Of a DNA stretch of 64,000 nucleotides, positions 14,087 through 26,160 are shown piece after piece. Both the position numbers and the translations under genes were made by a program. A model generated the notes under the pieces. It ran no database searches, was not told the DNA's origin, and saw nothing but the letters and a program-made list of their open reading frames with translations. Origin of the DNA: Takakia lepidozioides (Eukaryota > Streptophyta > Takakiopsida > Takakiales > Takakiaceae); contig CM060732.1 in assembly GCA_030704615.1 (NCBI GenBank), forward strand, positions 60,119,053 to 60,183,052. The letters run 5' to 3'. Within the stretch, counting starts at the first letter, position 1. Each line of letters starts with the position of its first letter.

Positions 14087-16495
14087 AAGAACATCTGATA
14101 TACCGGTACAATGCTATTTTGAGTGGAGTCGGCAGGGAGGAGGAGGAGGCCCGGTTATCGGTGAACCCGAAACCAGTCGGGTCGGGTTTGACCTACCAGC
14201 GTGTGCATTCCATTGGTCAGAATCGACCAAACCCTCAATATGTATGAGACCAACACCTAGCGTCCTGGAATACGTCTACAGTCTACACCTACACACGCAG
14301 GGCAACAGAAGAAGAGCAAGAGGGAAGGATGTGATTGCCGTCGCGACGGATGCAACACAGAAACGAAGAAAGGGCTTGGGCGACAATTTTAGAATGGAAG
14401 TGCCACAGCGGATCGGCAAACGCATGCAGGCTCTGAGGTGCCGGCGATATGTTCTGTAATCACACTGGAGGTGTGTTTGGTGAGAAGATATGGCAGGAGA
14501 TCTTCATTGGTGGGTTCTTGGTGGAGATCCAGCGATCATGGCACGGTATGTATTCAAAAGGTACCCATCATGACGTGAGGAGAATTGGGTGGCGTTATGG
14601 TTGTAGTTGGTTGCTGTAGATATGTGATAAGCGGTGATTAACAGAGAGGAAAGACGAACAACTTGAAAGGAGCTTTATATGTGAGAGAGAACGAAGGGGG
14701 AGTGATGTAATTTGTAAGGGTTTCAAACTTAGGGTAGTCCAGTCATGAAAATTGCCCTTATAGGATGGGTGGGTACAGCAACGCTGTCTGCTCTAGTTGC
14801 GTAGGTGACCCTTTTGGTGCACTTTATATGTAACTAGGACCTGAGCAAATCGACAGAACTGCAGATATGAATGAAATTGTTTCTACTGGATCTACAGCGC
14901 ATTCAGCTAGCAAGTTTTTCCAGTTGCCCTACAGCAAATAGGACAGAACTTCAGCTGCATTGTACTACGTTGCAGCTTCACCAAAACAGAATCATGTCAC
15001 TACATAAATTTCAAGACTAACATTTCTCACACCACAAGATATGGCGAGGTTAATGTGCAACGTATCAAAGTAGCCATACGCAATGTTACTGAACAACACA
15101 AAATTCATAGAATTCACTCATACCTTGAGTATGAAATCAAATACATGCATTGAATTTACAACACTGTTCAAGAAGTTGTCAGAGCTAATTCTTGAGATAC
15201 ATGATACCTAGGGTACCATCCCAGGGTACAAGATGGTGGCCTGAGTGTGCATTGCTTTTGCTGTTAGATAGGTACTCATCTTGCTCTTTGCTTCTCTTGG
15301 GCAGAAGGATGGAAGGGTGCACTACCACCCTCCTGCACTTGCAAGGAGAGTCCATTCCCAAGGACCTGTCTTCTCTCTGTGGTGGAGAGATGGGTGGCCT
15401 CACAGCATGCAGCATATTCATGGGCCTGGTGACCATGGAGCTGAAATGGGTGGGAATGCCGGCCCCAGACCCTTGAAAGATTCGGCTATGTCGCTTCCCC
15501 AGCCTACCGAGAAACTAAAGGAAGGTGCAGAGTCTTTGCAAATTTTTGTCACCTCGCTAACTATGTGGTCTAACACTCCCAGGCTACAGAGTGGGATAGA
15601 TCCATACCACCGAAACTAGGTTGGAGTAGTGCACAATATGGCCAGACGAGGCCAAAGAACATGAGTGCAGCATGCACCGATGACCACTGGCCAGCCCGGT
15701 CCTGCAGTATCTCGTGAAATATATCTGAAACCATAGCCCTTTTGTGAATACCCACCATGATCCTGGTGGAATGTCAGATTATTGTGGAAGAACAAAATCA
15801 GGTCAGACACATGCTGTGGATGAACGTGAGGATTATTCATAACCAGCCTGGCTTCAAGGATGGTCTTGACCACTAAAATTGCCTTCAGTATGTTCTGCAA
15901 CATCTGTAATTTGTGGTATGTTTCTCCAGTTGTTGTATGCGTGAATGATGAAGGTGATGAACAGACAGTAAATTGGAAACTTGTTATCAACAGTGCAGTA
16001 AGACTCCCAATAGAGACTCAGTCAATTTAAAGGTTAGAAGGTTTTCATTTCCTTGCATGTCTGGCATGCAGCTCAAGCAATGAGCCTGGAAGGGCTCTGG
16101 CAGGAGTTCTTCTCAGATCATAGGAGAACAGGTTTGAAAAGGTGAGGCTACGGTTCCGTAAAATGCTTTATATCCATAAAAAGTAGCAAAAACTGAAGTT
16201 TATTGTTGCTAGGAGTTGGGTGGTTTTTTTGGGAGATGTTCAGAGTTTTGTAGCGTGGTCTTTTTGTGCAGCCTTTGGCCACTCAATTGGCCAGGCTTGA
16301 CCTCTGCACATAAGTCCAAGCACCAGACTTCAGACAAAATCTCTCAATGGAAGCCTTTTGGATTGGGAGCGGATCAAACCCTCCCTCGGTGAAAGCACAG
16401 CTAACATCCATGGTCCAAAGTCGAGCCCGGCAAAGATCACACTGGCAGGGTTCCAGTTCAAGTAGAGTTCATTTTTTATAGTAGGTGAATTTTAA
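14087..16495. other. Intergenic, nothing recognised
   Basis: Open frames at 15281-15619 (plus) and 15616-15990 (minus) are the longest but match no family I know. This region may hold promoter or 5' exon sequence of the PPR gene, since the PPR frame is open upstream of its first ATG. Confidence 0.4.
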
Positions 16496-16678
16496 TGGAA
16501 ATGTTTGGAACTAAGAGTGTGGTTGAATCAGGCGCAGCCTCTGATTGGGCATCGAACTGGCTGCAGGCGCAGCGCCTCCATCATCACCACCGCTTTTGGA
16601 AGAGAATTAAGAGACACACTGAACCAGAACTCTACTGGTGCCTTTGGGGATGTCTGGACACCAGGACAAGTCAATGAG

Positions 16679-18787
16679 ATGCTGCATATTTTGAAGCAAG
16701 GAGGCATTCTGGTAGACTCAAATGCGTATGTCTGTGTCTTGCGGGACTGCATCAACAGGAAATGCCTAGCAGAGGGAAAGCAAGTGCACACCCACATTAT
16801 CCAAAGTGGATTCAAGCCAAACATCTACCTACTCAACACCCTTGTCAACATGTATGCTAAGTGTGGTAGCATGGTGGATGCACACAAACTGTTTGACAAA
16901 ATGCCTGAACGAGATGTTGTGACATGGACTATAATGATCGGGGGATATGCCAAGCATGGGTGCAGCAGGGAGGCTCTCAAGATGTACAGGCAAATGCAAC
17001 GGTATGGGATAAAGCCCAACAGAGTCACATACATTTGTGGTCTCAATGCGTGTGCCAGCCTAGGAGCTCTAGAACAGGGCAAAGAGGTCCATGCTGACAT
17101 CATCAAAAGTGAAATAGTGCCAGATATCATTCTGGAAAATACCCTTGTTGACATGTATGCCAAATGCAGGAGCATGAAGGATGCACATCAAGTGTTGGGC
17201 AATATGACAAAACGAAGTATAGTCTCATGGAACGTGATGATTGCAGGATATGCTCAGCATGGTTGTGGTAGAGAGGCTTTTGAGATCTATGAGCAAATGC
17301 AACGGGAAGGACTGAAACCCAACAGGGTCACCTTCGTTTGCATTCTCAATGCATGTGCTAGCATGGGAGTACTGGAAAAGGGCAGGGAGGTTCATGCTGT
17401 CATCATGAATGCTGGAATTCTGTCAGATCCTGGTCGAGAGAGTGCACGTGTTGACATGCATGCTAACACTTTGGAGAACACCCTTGTTAACATGTATGCC
17501 AAATGCGGGAGTGTGAAGGATGCACGTCAAGTTTTTGACAAGATGGCCAAACGAGATGTGGTCTCATGGAGTGCGATGATTGCAGGATATGCTCAGCATG
17601 GATGTGGCTGGAAAGCTTTCAAGCTATATGAGCAAATGCACCATGAAGGAGTGTCTCCCAACAGTGCCACATTTGTTTCTATTCTGAACGCGTGTGCCAG
17701 CCTGGGAGCTCTTGAAAAGGGCAGAGAGATTCATGCTGACATCAACAACGCCGGAATCGCACCAGATGTCATTCTGGGTACGGCCCTTGCGGACATGTAT
17801 GCCAAATGTGGGAGCATGAAGGATGCACATCAAGTTTTTGACAATATGGCGAAAAGAAATGTGGTCTCCTGGAGTGTAATGATCGCAGGATGTGCCCAGA
17901 ATGGATGTGGTACGGAGGCCGTGCAACTATTTGAACAAATGCAACAGGAAGGCATGAAACCGAATAGTGTCACATTTCTCTCTCTTCTCTCTGCGTGTAG
18001 CCATGTCGGCCTAGTGAATGAAGGACTCCGCTACTTCAAGTCCATGAGTCGAGACCATGGCCTCACTCCTACGGTGGAGCATTATGGCTGCATGGTTGAC
18101 CTTCTTGGTCGTGCAGGTCGATTGGATGAGGCAGAGGACTTGATCAACAAAATGGCAGTCAAGCCAGATATTGGGGTGTGGAGGGCCTTGCTTGGCGCCT
18201 GTCAAATCTATGGTGCTGTCGAGATAGCAGAACGTGCAGCAAAAGGCATCCTCGAGGGGGAGGGGGATCCACAGCATGTCGGAGCTTATGTGCTCCTGTC
18301 ACATATCTATACTGCAGCGGGTAGGTGGGAGGAAAAAGCAATAGTCAGAAAATTTATGGAGGACAGTGGCATTAGAAAGGAGGCAGGGTGGAGCTGCATC
18401 GAGGTCGTCAGCCAGGTGCATTCATTCGTAGTACAAGATGAGTTGCATCCACAAATGGTGGGAATCCAGGCTGAGCTGAAGAGACTGTCTGGGCAGATGA
18501 AGAAGGCTGGGTATGCGCCTGACAAACACTTTGTATTGCATGATGTGGAGGAGCAAAAGGAATTTTCTCTTTGCCATCACAGTGTGAAACTGGCCATTGC
18601 TTTTGGTCTCATTAGCACCCCCCCCGGAACACCTATCCGTGTCATCAATAACCTTCGTGTGTGTGGTGATTGCCACACTGCCAGTAAGTTCATTTCGAAG
18701 ATTGTTGGGCGAGCAGTTGCTGTACGGGATCCCAAATGCTTTCATCACTTCCAAGATGGGGCTTGTTCTTGCGGGGATTACTGGTGA
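16679..18787 (+). CDS. DYW-class pentatricopeptide repeat (PPR) protein, HxE motif changed
   Basis: PLS-type PPR-DYW proteins bind organelle RNA and edit specific cytidines to uridine. Repeats run from about 16730 to 18100, with hallmark segments [27 protein letters not shown] and [17 protein letters not shown]+ motifs follow ([25 protein letters not shown]), then a DYW domain ending exactly in GACSCGDYW. The zinc ligands CGDCH and the terminal CSC are present. The deaminase HSE reads HSV (GTG at 18584-18586), so the catalytic Glu is lost by one base change. An extra ~14-residue insert breaks one repeat near 17430-17475. The gene is intronless. The frame is open from 16496 after a TAA at 16493, but the first in-frame ATG is 16679, which leaves no organelle-targeting peptide. 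An upstream exon or an indel near 16500 is possible. Confidence 0.9.
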   Translation: MLHILKQGGILVDSNAYVCVLRDCINRKCLAEGKQVHTHIIQSGFKPNIYLLNTLVNMYAKCGSMVDAHKLFDKMPERDVVTWTIMIGGYAKHGCSREALKMYRQMQRYGIKPNRVTYICGLNACASLGALEQGKEVHADIIKSEIVPDIILENTLVDMYAKCRSMKDAHQVLGNMTKRSIVSWNVMIAGYAQHGCGREAFEIYEQMQREGLKPNRVTFVCILNACASMGVLEKGREVHAVIMNAGILSDPGRESARVDMHANTLENTLVNMYAKCGSVKDARQVFDKMAKRDVVSWSAMIAGYAQHGCGWKAFKLYEQMHHEGVSPNSATFVSILNACASLGALEKGREIHADINNAGIAPDVILGTALADMYAKCGSMKDAHQVFDNMAKRNVVSWSVMIAGCAQNGCGTEAVQLFEQMQQEGMKPNSVTFLSLLSACSHVGLVNEGLRYFKSMSRDHGLTPTVEHYGCMVDLLGRAGRLDEAEDLINKMAVKPDIGVWRALLGACQIYGAVEIAERAAKGILEGEGDPQHVGAYVLLSHIYTAAGRWEEKAIVRKFMEDSGIRKEAGWSCIEVVSQVHSFVVQDELHPQMVGIQAELKRLSGQMKKAGYAPDKHFVLHDVEEQKEFSLCHHSVKLAIAFGLISTPPGTPIRVINNLRVCGDCHTASKFISKIVGRAVAVRDPKCFHHFQDGACSCGDYW

Positions 18788-19951
18788 CATAGTGAAAGAT
18801 TGTGCACTTCAAGTGTGTGGGTCGAAAGGTGACGATTGTCAGCGTATGTCAAAGTGCTGTTTTTTCAGCCATCATGGTAGGGAGATAATTATAGGATGGA
18901 CATGCAGCTCTGGAGTGGGCTCGCATTTAGACATACTCCGGAGAGTGTTGGTATCTCTACATCCCAGCCATCGGAGCTTCTTGTCTATATGCAAGTGCTG
19001 GCATTCACTGCTGTCTACTCATGCTTTGACCTCTATTCTCTTCACAAGGAGTTTGGTTTGCTGGTCCTGACGTTATTTCTCATACTTTGCCATCCCATAT
19101 GGTGGAACTTCAATGCCGCCAGAGAATTTCAAAACATACAAGTTTGTTCTCCACCAAGTTTTTGGTTGCCTGATTGGCATAAATTCATCAGATGGTAAAG
19201 GATGTGAAAGTGTTACAGTAGTGTGTGCACCCCCTCTTGAAGACCTGGAGACAGCTGCCGCCTGTCTTGCTCAACTAGGACCTTCTGATTGGTGTAAAGG
19301 TTGAAGTGAGTTCAATATCTCCAGAAATTAGTTGAAGAAGCATTGAGTGCTTTCATCACCTCAAATAATAATATTGTAAAAGCAGTACAAGCCGCCCCAA
19401 AGACTTTCTTCCTCCAACGATAGTAGCATAAGGCATAAGAAGTTGACCAGATAGGTGGTTTCATAGTAGCCTTAATTCCAACCTGGCAAGAGAAATCAGG
19501 TCGGTCCATCTCGCTCCTCCATCCATGCTGTGCATTCCCTATCGCTCTCACTCCCAAAAGGGGTAGAGTAGTTATAAGTGAAGTGACTCTTAGTTAAGCC
19601 GACTATACAGAGGAGTCTTAGCATCCCCATGTATACAAAGGAGTCGAGGAGTCTTAGCATCCCAATGCAACACACGGGAGAGAAACCATGGAATCACTGA
19701 CGTGCATGTATTGCTGTGGCCAGAACATTACAGCGCACAACATACAGCAAACTTAGGAACTAAGATATACCCTCAGTTGGCAGGTATGTTTGTGTGTTGG
19801 CAGAACTGTGTCTTCTTGGTTTTCCATCTACATGGTGGGGCCGGCGGTTGGTCCAACGGAAGCCTAAGCATAGAAAATTGGAGGCGGGAGCACAAAAACA
19901 CGATAGTAGGGTCCCAATGTTTTCATTGGGATCATGTAAGACAGATATGAG
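18788..19951. other. PPR 3' flank and intergenic sequence
   Basis: No recognised coding sequence. A short direct repeat (GGAGTCTTAGCATCCC) occurs twice near 19612-19664. Confidence 0.45.
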
Positions 19952-19959
19952 GTTCAAAC

Positions 19960-20666
19960 CACTGTTGGGCGGTTATGAACTTTGGCCGGTTATAACCGCC
20001 AGTTATTAGACCGGTTATACATATATATATCCGGAGGAGGTGCAAAAATAAAAAAACCGGATATAAACAGATCCGGCGGAGGTAGGGGTTGAGATAACCG
20101 GCGGGCTTCGATAACCGGCGAGCAAGTTTGGTTTTTTATTTATTGGTATCCGGCCATGGCCTTAAAAAAGGAACCGGTTATCAATAAATAGTGTCAGCAT
20201 ATTGTTAAGATTAATGTGACACCAATCTGGTAACTAAGATGTCCATTATTGATCATCTGGATGATCCAGTTTCAAGGGCTAACCATCTTGCATCGCCGGT
20301 CAATCCCTGCTTGGCATTTATTTAATTTTTTTTTAAATATTATCATTTGAATATATGTAAATTTCATTTTATAAAAATTTCATTTACATGACAATATAAC
20401 CGTTTTAAGGACCGCCGGTTATCTACCGGTTATGAAGTATATTGAACTTCCAGAACCGGTTCAAAAAACTGGCTGTGCAAAGGTCTTTTATAACGGGAAT
20501 TGAACTTAACTGGTTTTTTTGAAAACATCAAAGAACTGGCCTCCGGAAGGTTATTTAATTTTTTCTTTTGTCGATTTAACCGCCTCCGGAGGTTCTAAAG
20601 AAGGGGCAATTGGCAAAGAACCTGCACCGGAGGAGCTCACGAAAACCTGATAACCGCCCAACACTG
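19960..20666. mobile_element. Nonautonomous hAT element with perfect 8-bp TSD
   Basis: The ends are inverted repeats: CACTGTTGGGCGGTTAT at 19960 and ATAACCGCCCAACACTG ending at 20666. The flanks 19952-19959 and 20667-20674 are both GTTCAAAC, an 8-bp target duplication as made by hAT transposases. The interior has many GGTTAT/ATAACC words in both orientations, typical of subterminal transposase-binding sites, and no coding capacity. Confidence 0.9.
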
Positions 20667-20674
20667 GTTCAAAC

Positions 20675-20960
20675 CAATGTTGGGCGGTTATTGAAATTTA
20701 TCTCTAATACCAGCTATTACCTATCCGGTTATATATATATATATGACTGGCAGAGGTGAAAAAATGAAGTAACCGGTCCTAACCGGCGGTTGGGCGTTCA
20801 AATAACCGAGTAATGAACCTTTTAAAGAATTGCTCAAGACTTGTGGTTATTTAATGAAAACCGACAGTTATTTGAGGTTTTTGCAAATAATCGGAACCAC
20901 AGGTTATATCTAGCCGTATAGGATTTGATAACCGCAACTGCAGGTTATTAGTTTCCAAAA
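20675..20960. mobile_element. Adjacent, probably truncated copy of the same hAT family
   Basis: Directly after the target duplication of the previous element the sequence CAATGTTGGGCGGTTATTG starts. It is nearly the same terminus in the same orientation and is followed by CCGGTTAT-type words. A right end could not be defined; ATAACCGC near 20928 is a candidate. Confidence 0.5.
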
Positions 20961-22079
20961 TTTTTGAAGCAACTAAATCTCAAGAGGGTGTTTTTTTTTT
21001 GTGTTTTTTTTAAATTTTATAGAGAACAGGGGTAGCAGCCCTGATTAATTTTATTCCTGGGTGCTTTAACACCATAGAGAGTAGGCCCGATTTTCCTAAC
21101 ACTTAACATATAACACTCTTTCACTCTTTTCTAATGTAATTTTTTCTTTTGTCTTTTTTTCTTTTCTTTTTTGTAAAGGAAACCTGGGAACGACAGCCCA
21201 CAATTCAGGCCCTTGAGTGCCGCTTGTAGATAGGTCATGGACACCAGCCATTCATGCAACGGAGACTGAACAAGTTATTGGGAGACTCTCTCACATTCTG
21301 GGAGGACCCCAGCTGCTTGCATGCTGTCTGTGCGTTGAACAGGGTATCACGTGTACGTGTACGTTGCTATGACTTGGCTGCTCTTGGACGCTTTCCGACA
21401 GATCCTACCCGGGCCCCGCATCATGGGCCCCACTGTGAATGTGATCGTGGCGTTCTCTTTAAACATGGCAGTAAAGATGTCAAGTACTCGTGAAAGTTGG
21501 AGTGCCGCCAAGCTCCAAGCTTTACACCCAGGAAGGATAGAGGAAAGAGTCAGCGAACAAAAGCACTAGTTAGCTAGATAAAGTACTGTTTTGACAATCT
21601 GTGTCTTCGGATTTTGGTCACTTTTAGGGGATAAGGCCGGAAAACTGCTGCAAGGTGACGCACAGACGATCATCGGGAGGCTCGGCGTTGTGAGTAAGTA
21701 CATGTGAAATCAGCAAGTGCTGGCCAGAGTCACGTTTTCAAGTGGACCGAAGGGAGCTGGACTGGTTTACATCCCAACTTCGACCGCATTCCGTGGATCA
21801 TTCCTTTCTAGGTGCTAGGGAAAGAAGATCAGTAGGTGTGTGAGAGATAGGATGTGAGCTGAATTACTTCGGAAATCATGTAGCTTTTAGATCAGTTGAT
21901 CAGTTGACAAGACTTCTCTTGAGATATTACTGCTGAAGTCTGTCTGCCTGCAAAGAGTTACTAGTACCCAAATCAGTACTTTCAGTCCTGTATGGTGTTG
22001 GGTCATGAGGGAGATAAAAGGCAGGAGTACTCCGCAAGGACGAACAGTTGGAAACTTACCAAGTCGAGGAGCTTCCAAA
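20961..22079. other. Repeat-bearing intergenic region before peroxidase 2
   Basis: Contains T-rich runs (20990-21010, 21130-21175) and a truncated minus-strand SINE 3' end at 21174-21230. The promoter of peroxidase 2 should lie in its last part. An in-frame ATG at 22005 would extend the peroxidase by 25 residues but would bury the signal peptide. Confidence 0.4.
21174..21230 (-). repeat. SINE 3' end fragment
   Basis: The minus strand reads AGGGCCTGAATTGTGGGC and continues into a TCGTTCCCAGG-like stretch and TTTCCTTTACA. This is the same 3' module as the full SINE at 46192-46328. The tRNA-like head is absent. Confidence 0.5.
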
Positions 22080-24264
22080 ATGGGTGGCTTCTCAGGCTCA
22101 GCAGTGCTTTTGGCACTCGGAGGGGTGCTCCTGCTCAGTGGGCAAGCACACGGTGAACTTACTCCAGACTACTACGCCTCCACCTGCCCGCAGGTTCAGG
22201 CCATCGTCCAGTGCGAAATTTTGACGGCACTAAAGTCGGATGCGCGCATAGCTGCATCACTGCTTCGCCTCCACTTTCATGATTGCTTTGTCCTCGTATG
22301 TTCCTCACATGGGAAAAAGGAATGGGCGTTTCTTTGTAGCATAACCTCTACAGAAATCACCAGGACTACAGTATATAGTGGTCACGATTGATTGTACTTC
22401 ATGCATGTCTCTCTCTCTTAGTCGAATCGGAGGCGAGAACAATGGTGAGTGATGGATTACTTGCTGACCGGACTGCTCAAGGTTGGCTGTGCGCGACGAG
22501 CCTCTATCAATGCTATTAGCTAATCAACATTGACTACCATCTGAGACGTTGTCCATTGCGTTTCCATCCGAACTGAGTCCGAATTTCACATATATCTATA
22601 AATAAACATTTAGTTTCGAATGTTAATTGCGTTATGTTCAGTGATACTGATGAGGACTTGATGTGGATCCCACAGGGGTGTGACGCTTCTGTGTTACTAG
22701 ATAGCACATCAGAATTCGCAACTGAAAAAACTTCAAAGGCCAACAATGGTTCACTGCGAGGGTTCGATGTGGTGGACACGATCAAGGCGGCAGTGGAGGA
22801 GTCGTGCCCCAACACAGTTTCTTGTGCTGACCTTTTGGCTATCATCTCCCTGCAAGCAGCCATCGTGGTAAGCTCAGTGCCATTGTGGTAGTACAATATG
22901 CTAGCTAATTCTTAAAGGTCACATAGTACATATATTTCATAACTAAGATCGAATTTTTGCTGACTATAGAAATTATGGCGAGGCATGCATTCCCTTTATG
23001 TCGTCTTGGACCCACAGTCAACAACTTGACGCTCGATAACATTGCCGCTCTGCAATGAACTATCCTTGAGCTCTCACTCATCGTGGTTTAATGGTGTGGA
23101 GCTCCCTACGGCATGGACATCATGAATGTGTGAGTAAGTTGCAGAGAAACTAGGTGAGGATAGCAGTGTATACCACAGACTTGTAGCGCGCAGTGCGAAT
23201 TGATCCAGGGCCTAGAGTTTCAGATGTAATCCCGCCATTTGAAGAGAGTCTAGAGCCCTATTCATTGTGTGCCAGGTTCTCTACTTGCATGGTTTCCATG
23301 CACCCTTGGAAGAGCACGACCAATTCTTTAAAGAATATATCTAAGTGAATTGCTGCGGGGAACATCACATTCAGGACAGTCATTGATTTTCTCGAATGCT
23401 TATTACGGTCTCTGATTGCACGACCCCTGTTGGTGGCTCCAGAGCGGTGGCCAAGGGTATGGCGTGCTTTTAGGCAGGAAGGACGGCTTCAATGCCAGTG
23501 CTACTGGTGCCAATGAAAACATACCTACTCCTTTCTTAAATGTATCCGGGCTTGTTGAAAAGTTCGCAGCTGTCAACCTATCTGAGCACGATATGGTCAC
23601 TCTCTCAGGTGTGAGTACATGTTTAATGTTGCCCAGCTTCCCATTATTGGACGAGTCTCTTTACACTGACTAGTTGAATAGGTTCTCAAATGTTGCAGAG
23701 TTCTTGTCTCTATCTAGAAGGTTGTGGCATCTTCTGCAATCTAGACGTCATAGAAATGATCAATTCGCAAAACTAATATCGTGAAGGGCAGGTTCCCACA
23801 CGATCGGTAGATCACGGTGCAAGAACATAGTGTCACGGTTGTATCCATCAGTTGAAAACGGCCTCAATGCGACCTACGCCGAGTCCCTCGAAGATGTCTG
23901 CCCCAATAACGGTAATGAGAGTGTTGTCACCGATCTGGATCCAGTGACTCCAAACCAGTTCGACAACCAGTACTACAAAAACTTGAGGAATGGCATAGGA
24001 GCCCTTCACACAGACACGGTTTTATGGACCACAAAGAGCAGCCAGCACCTGGTAAAACATTACAGCAAGAACCTGACCTACTTCTGGACGGAGTTTGGTC
24101 GAAGTATGATCAAGATGGGTAACGCCGGGGTCCTCGAAGGCAGCGAGGGAGAGGTGCGGAGAAATTGCAGGGTGGTGAACTCAAATAACCCTTCAGTACT
24201 TGCTACAACTGCATCAGATGAGATCATGGCTGATTCACAGGAATCGCTTCTTGAATCCGAGTAA
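22080..24264 (+). CDS. Class III secretory peroxidase 2 (four exons)
   Basis: Exons: 22080-22295, 22676-22867, 23443-23608, 23792-24264 (348 residues). Exons 2 (192 bp) and 3 (166 bp) have exactly the lengths and phases of peroxidase 1, so the two are paralogues. The ATG at 22080 gives a clean signal peptide ([17 protein letters not shown]) before [11 protein letters not shown]. The distal motif [27 protein letters not shown] and the proximal [12 protein letters not shown] are intact. The residues after CADLLAI read ISLQAAIV instead of the usual AARDAV, so the Arg-Asp pair is missing here too. The C-terminal tail (about 25 residues past the RNCRVVN end) is longer than in the paralogue. Confidence 0.93.
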
Positions 24265-26152
24265 AAGTAAGTACTGCATTAGGCTTGTTTTTACAGGTTC
24301 ACCTGTGACAACGAACTTCAAACGCCTTCTTTGAGCTGCGACATTCTATAATGAAATGAAGCTAGGATGATCAGATACTGCCTTGTCAAATGTTTTCATG
24401 AAAATCATGACCGTTGCGAACACTTTTTGCTGTCACAGTTATAGTGTGTCGATATGGGAATTGAAGATTAGACTACAAGACAAGTACTACAGAGTGGGCT
24501 ATTCCAAAAAGTATGACTAGATACGAATAAATGAGTTAGGGTGATAGAGCGCAACTAGCTGGCCTCAGGTTTTGAGCAAGAACTTATAGTGCAAGCTTGA
24601 GATTTCCTGCTTGCAGTGTCTTCTTCAAGAAATGACATCTACAAGAAAATAACAGCAACAGCTAGCTGTAGATGTTTCCAAGGGCTGTCACGCGATTCTA
24701 CTTGCAGCCAAGGTCAAGATGTACAAGGAAAACACTCTACAAATAGTTACACTTTTATCTTGAAATCACTTGGAAACAACGATCGGTATAAGGTCCTCCA
24801 GCAGCTATAGGGCACCTCATTGTATGTATGGGTGACCCATTCATGAACAGTGTTACCACCACATGGGTACTGAACTGAAGAAGACACTATATGCCCCTGG
24901 GCCCAGTTGATAATATGTTGAGCTGGTTTTCACATAGCTCAATGCAATCTGTGAGAAATTTTCACGTCTGACCATATACATATATAATACACGGAGGTTT
25001 GAAGAGTTATCCACCCAGAGAATTTGGGTGAATCTCCACCCACATGTCCAGATGTTTAGAGTGTATTGCAAATTCTTCCATCTCCAGATATATACGTGCA
25101 TCGTAGACTGTGAAACCCATGCGGACATCGCTAGCCAAAATGGACAGCGGCTCATTCATGGTGACCTATGTGTCGAGCTTTTGGCCAGCACTTGAAGAGC
25201 TATGGGTTTCCTAGTCTAGAGATATCCAAAGCTCATTGAGTATTTTGCAGGGTGACCTATGTGTCGAGCTTTTGGCCAGCAAGTGAAGAGCTATGGGTTT
25301 CCTAGTCTAGAGATATCCAAAGCTCATTGAGTATTTTGCTTGTACCACATTTAGATTTCTGGCTGTTGGGCCTCTGTTGGGCCCACATGTAGCAGAAAGG
25401 CGAAAGAGTTGGAAAGCTCTTTGAGTCAAAACATCGTGCCATGTGACTCCCTCGCTAGCGACCTACGTTGACGCAGGTGTCATCCGTGCACCAAAGCCAT
25501 TTGCATAGTGCTTTGTCACATTGGGTTCACGCTCTTGTCGTGGTCTCCACTGGAATGTGGGATGTCAGCAACCTCCAGGCCTGAGGCTATTTTCGCAATT
25601 AGATATATGCCGTCCACAAACTTGTTGTCAAACCTTCAGGGACCTCAACGGTGAGTCTCTCCCTCAGTTTCTACATCAAAAACACTATAGATCTAGCCTA
25701 CATGTGATCTGACGTCATGTTACTCTGACCAGATGGTCTTGGCCAGAAGGATTATCGCACTTGGGTGATGCGTTTGCTCCCATTCCAATCAACCACACTC
25801 ATTTCGAATGAGCATTCACCTATTCACTTGCTTGCCAGGGAGCTGAAAACAGGCACATTCTAAAACTCTATTCACTCTACACGTTGTCCCAATCTATACA
25901 TACTGCACAAAGATTCCCAAACGTCTGGCACGGTCTATCGTACTGATGCTATAAATGACTGTCATTTTTGAATTGGGGGAATCAAGATGCAAGTGTAGAA
26001 AGATATGGAGTCATGAAGTTGCAACTGTTGGTGGCAGGAAAATCACAACAATTTACATCATACGTGTTGGGGGATGATAGCATGACAATGTTTTGAAACC
26101 CCACTGTGTTGCATGTAGTGCTATGAACACTTGCATGCCAGTGATTGTAATA
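24265..26152. other. Peroxidase 2 3' flank and intergenic sequence
   Basis: No gene recognised. It contains the 91-bp tandem duplication listed separately and otherwise unique-looking sequence. Confidence 0.45.
25160..25339. repeat. 91-bp tandem duplication
   Basis: 25160-25250 is repeated at 25251-25339 with very few differences (CACTTGAAG against CAAGTGAAG). The high identity indicates a recent local duplication. No gene is associated with it. Confidence 0.9.
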
Positions 26153-26160
26153 GAACATTT

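Noticed and set aside
15616-15990. Minus-strand 124-residue frame near 15.8 kb
   Set aside because: No recognisable motif, no neighbouring exons, and composition similar to the flanks.
16495-16677. Separate small protein starting at ATG 16495
   Set aside because: It overlaps the open PPR frame, ends after 60 codons and resembles nothing; more likely noise or a sign of an indel in the PPR 5' end.
22005-22079. Upstream in-frame ATG of peroxidase 2
   Set aside because: Starting there would put 25 polar residues before a normal signal peptide; the ATG at 22080 gives the usual secreted form.
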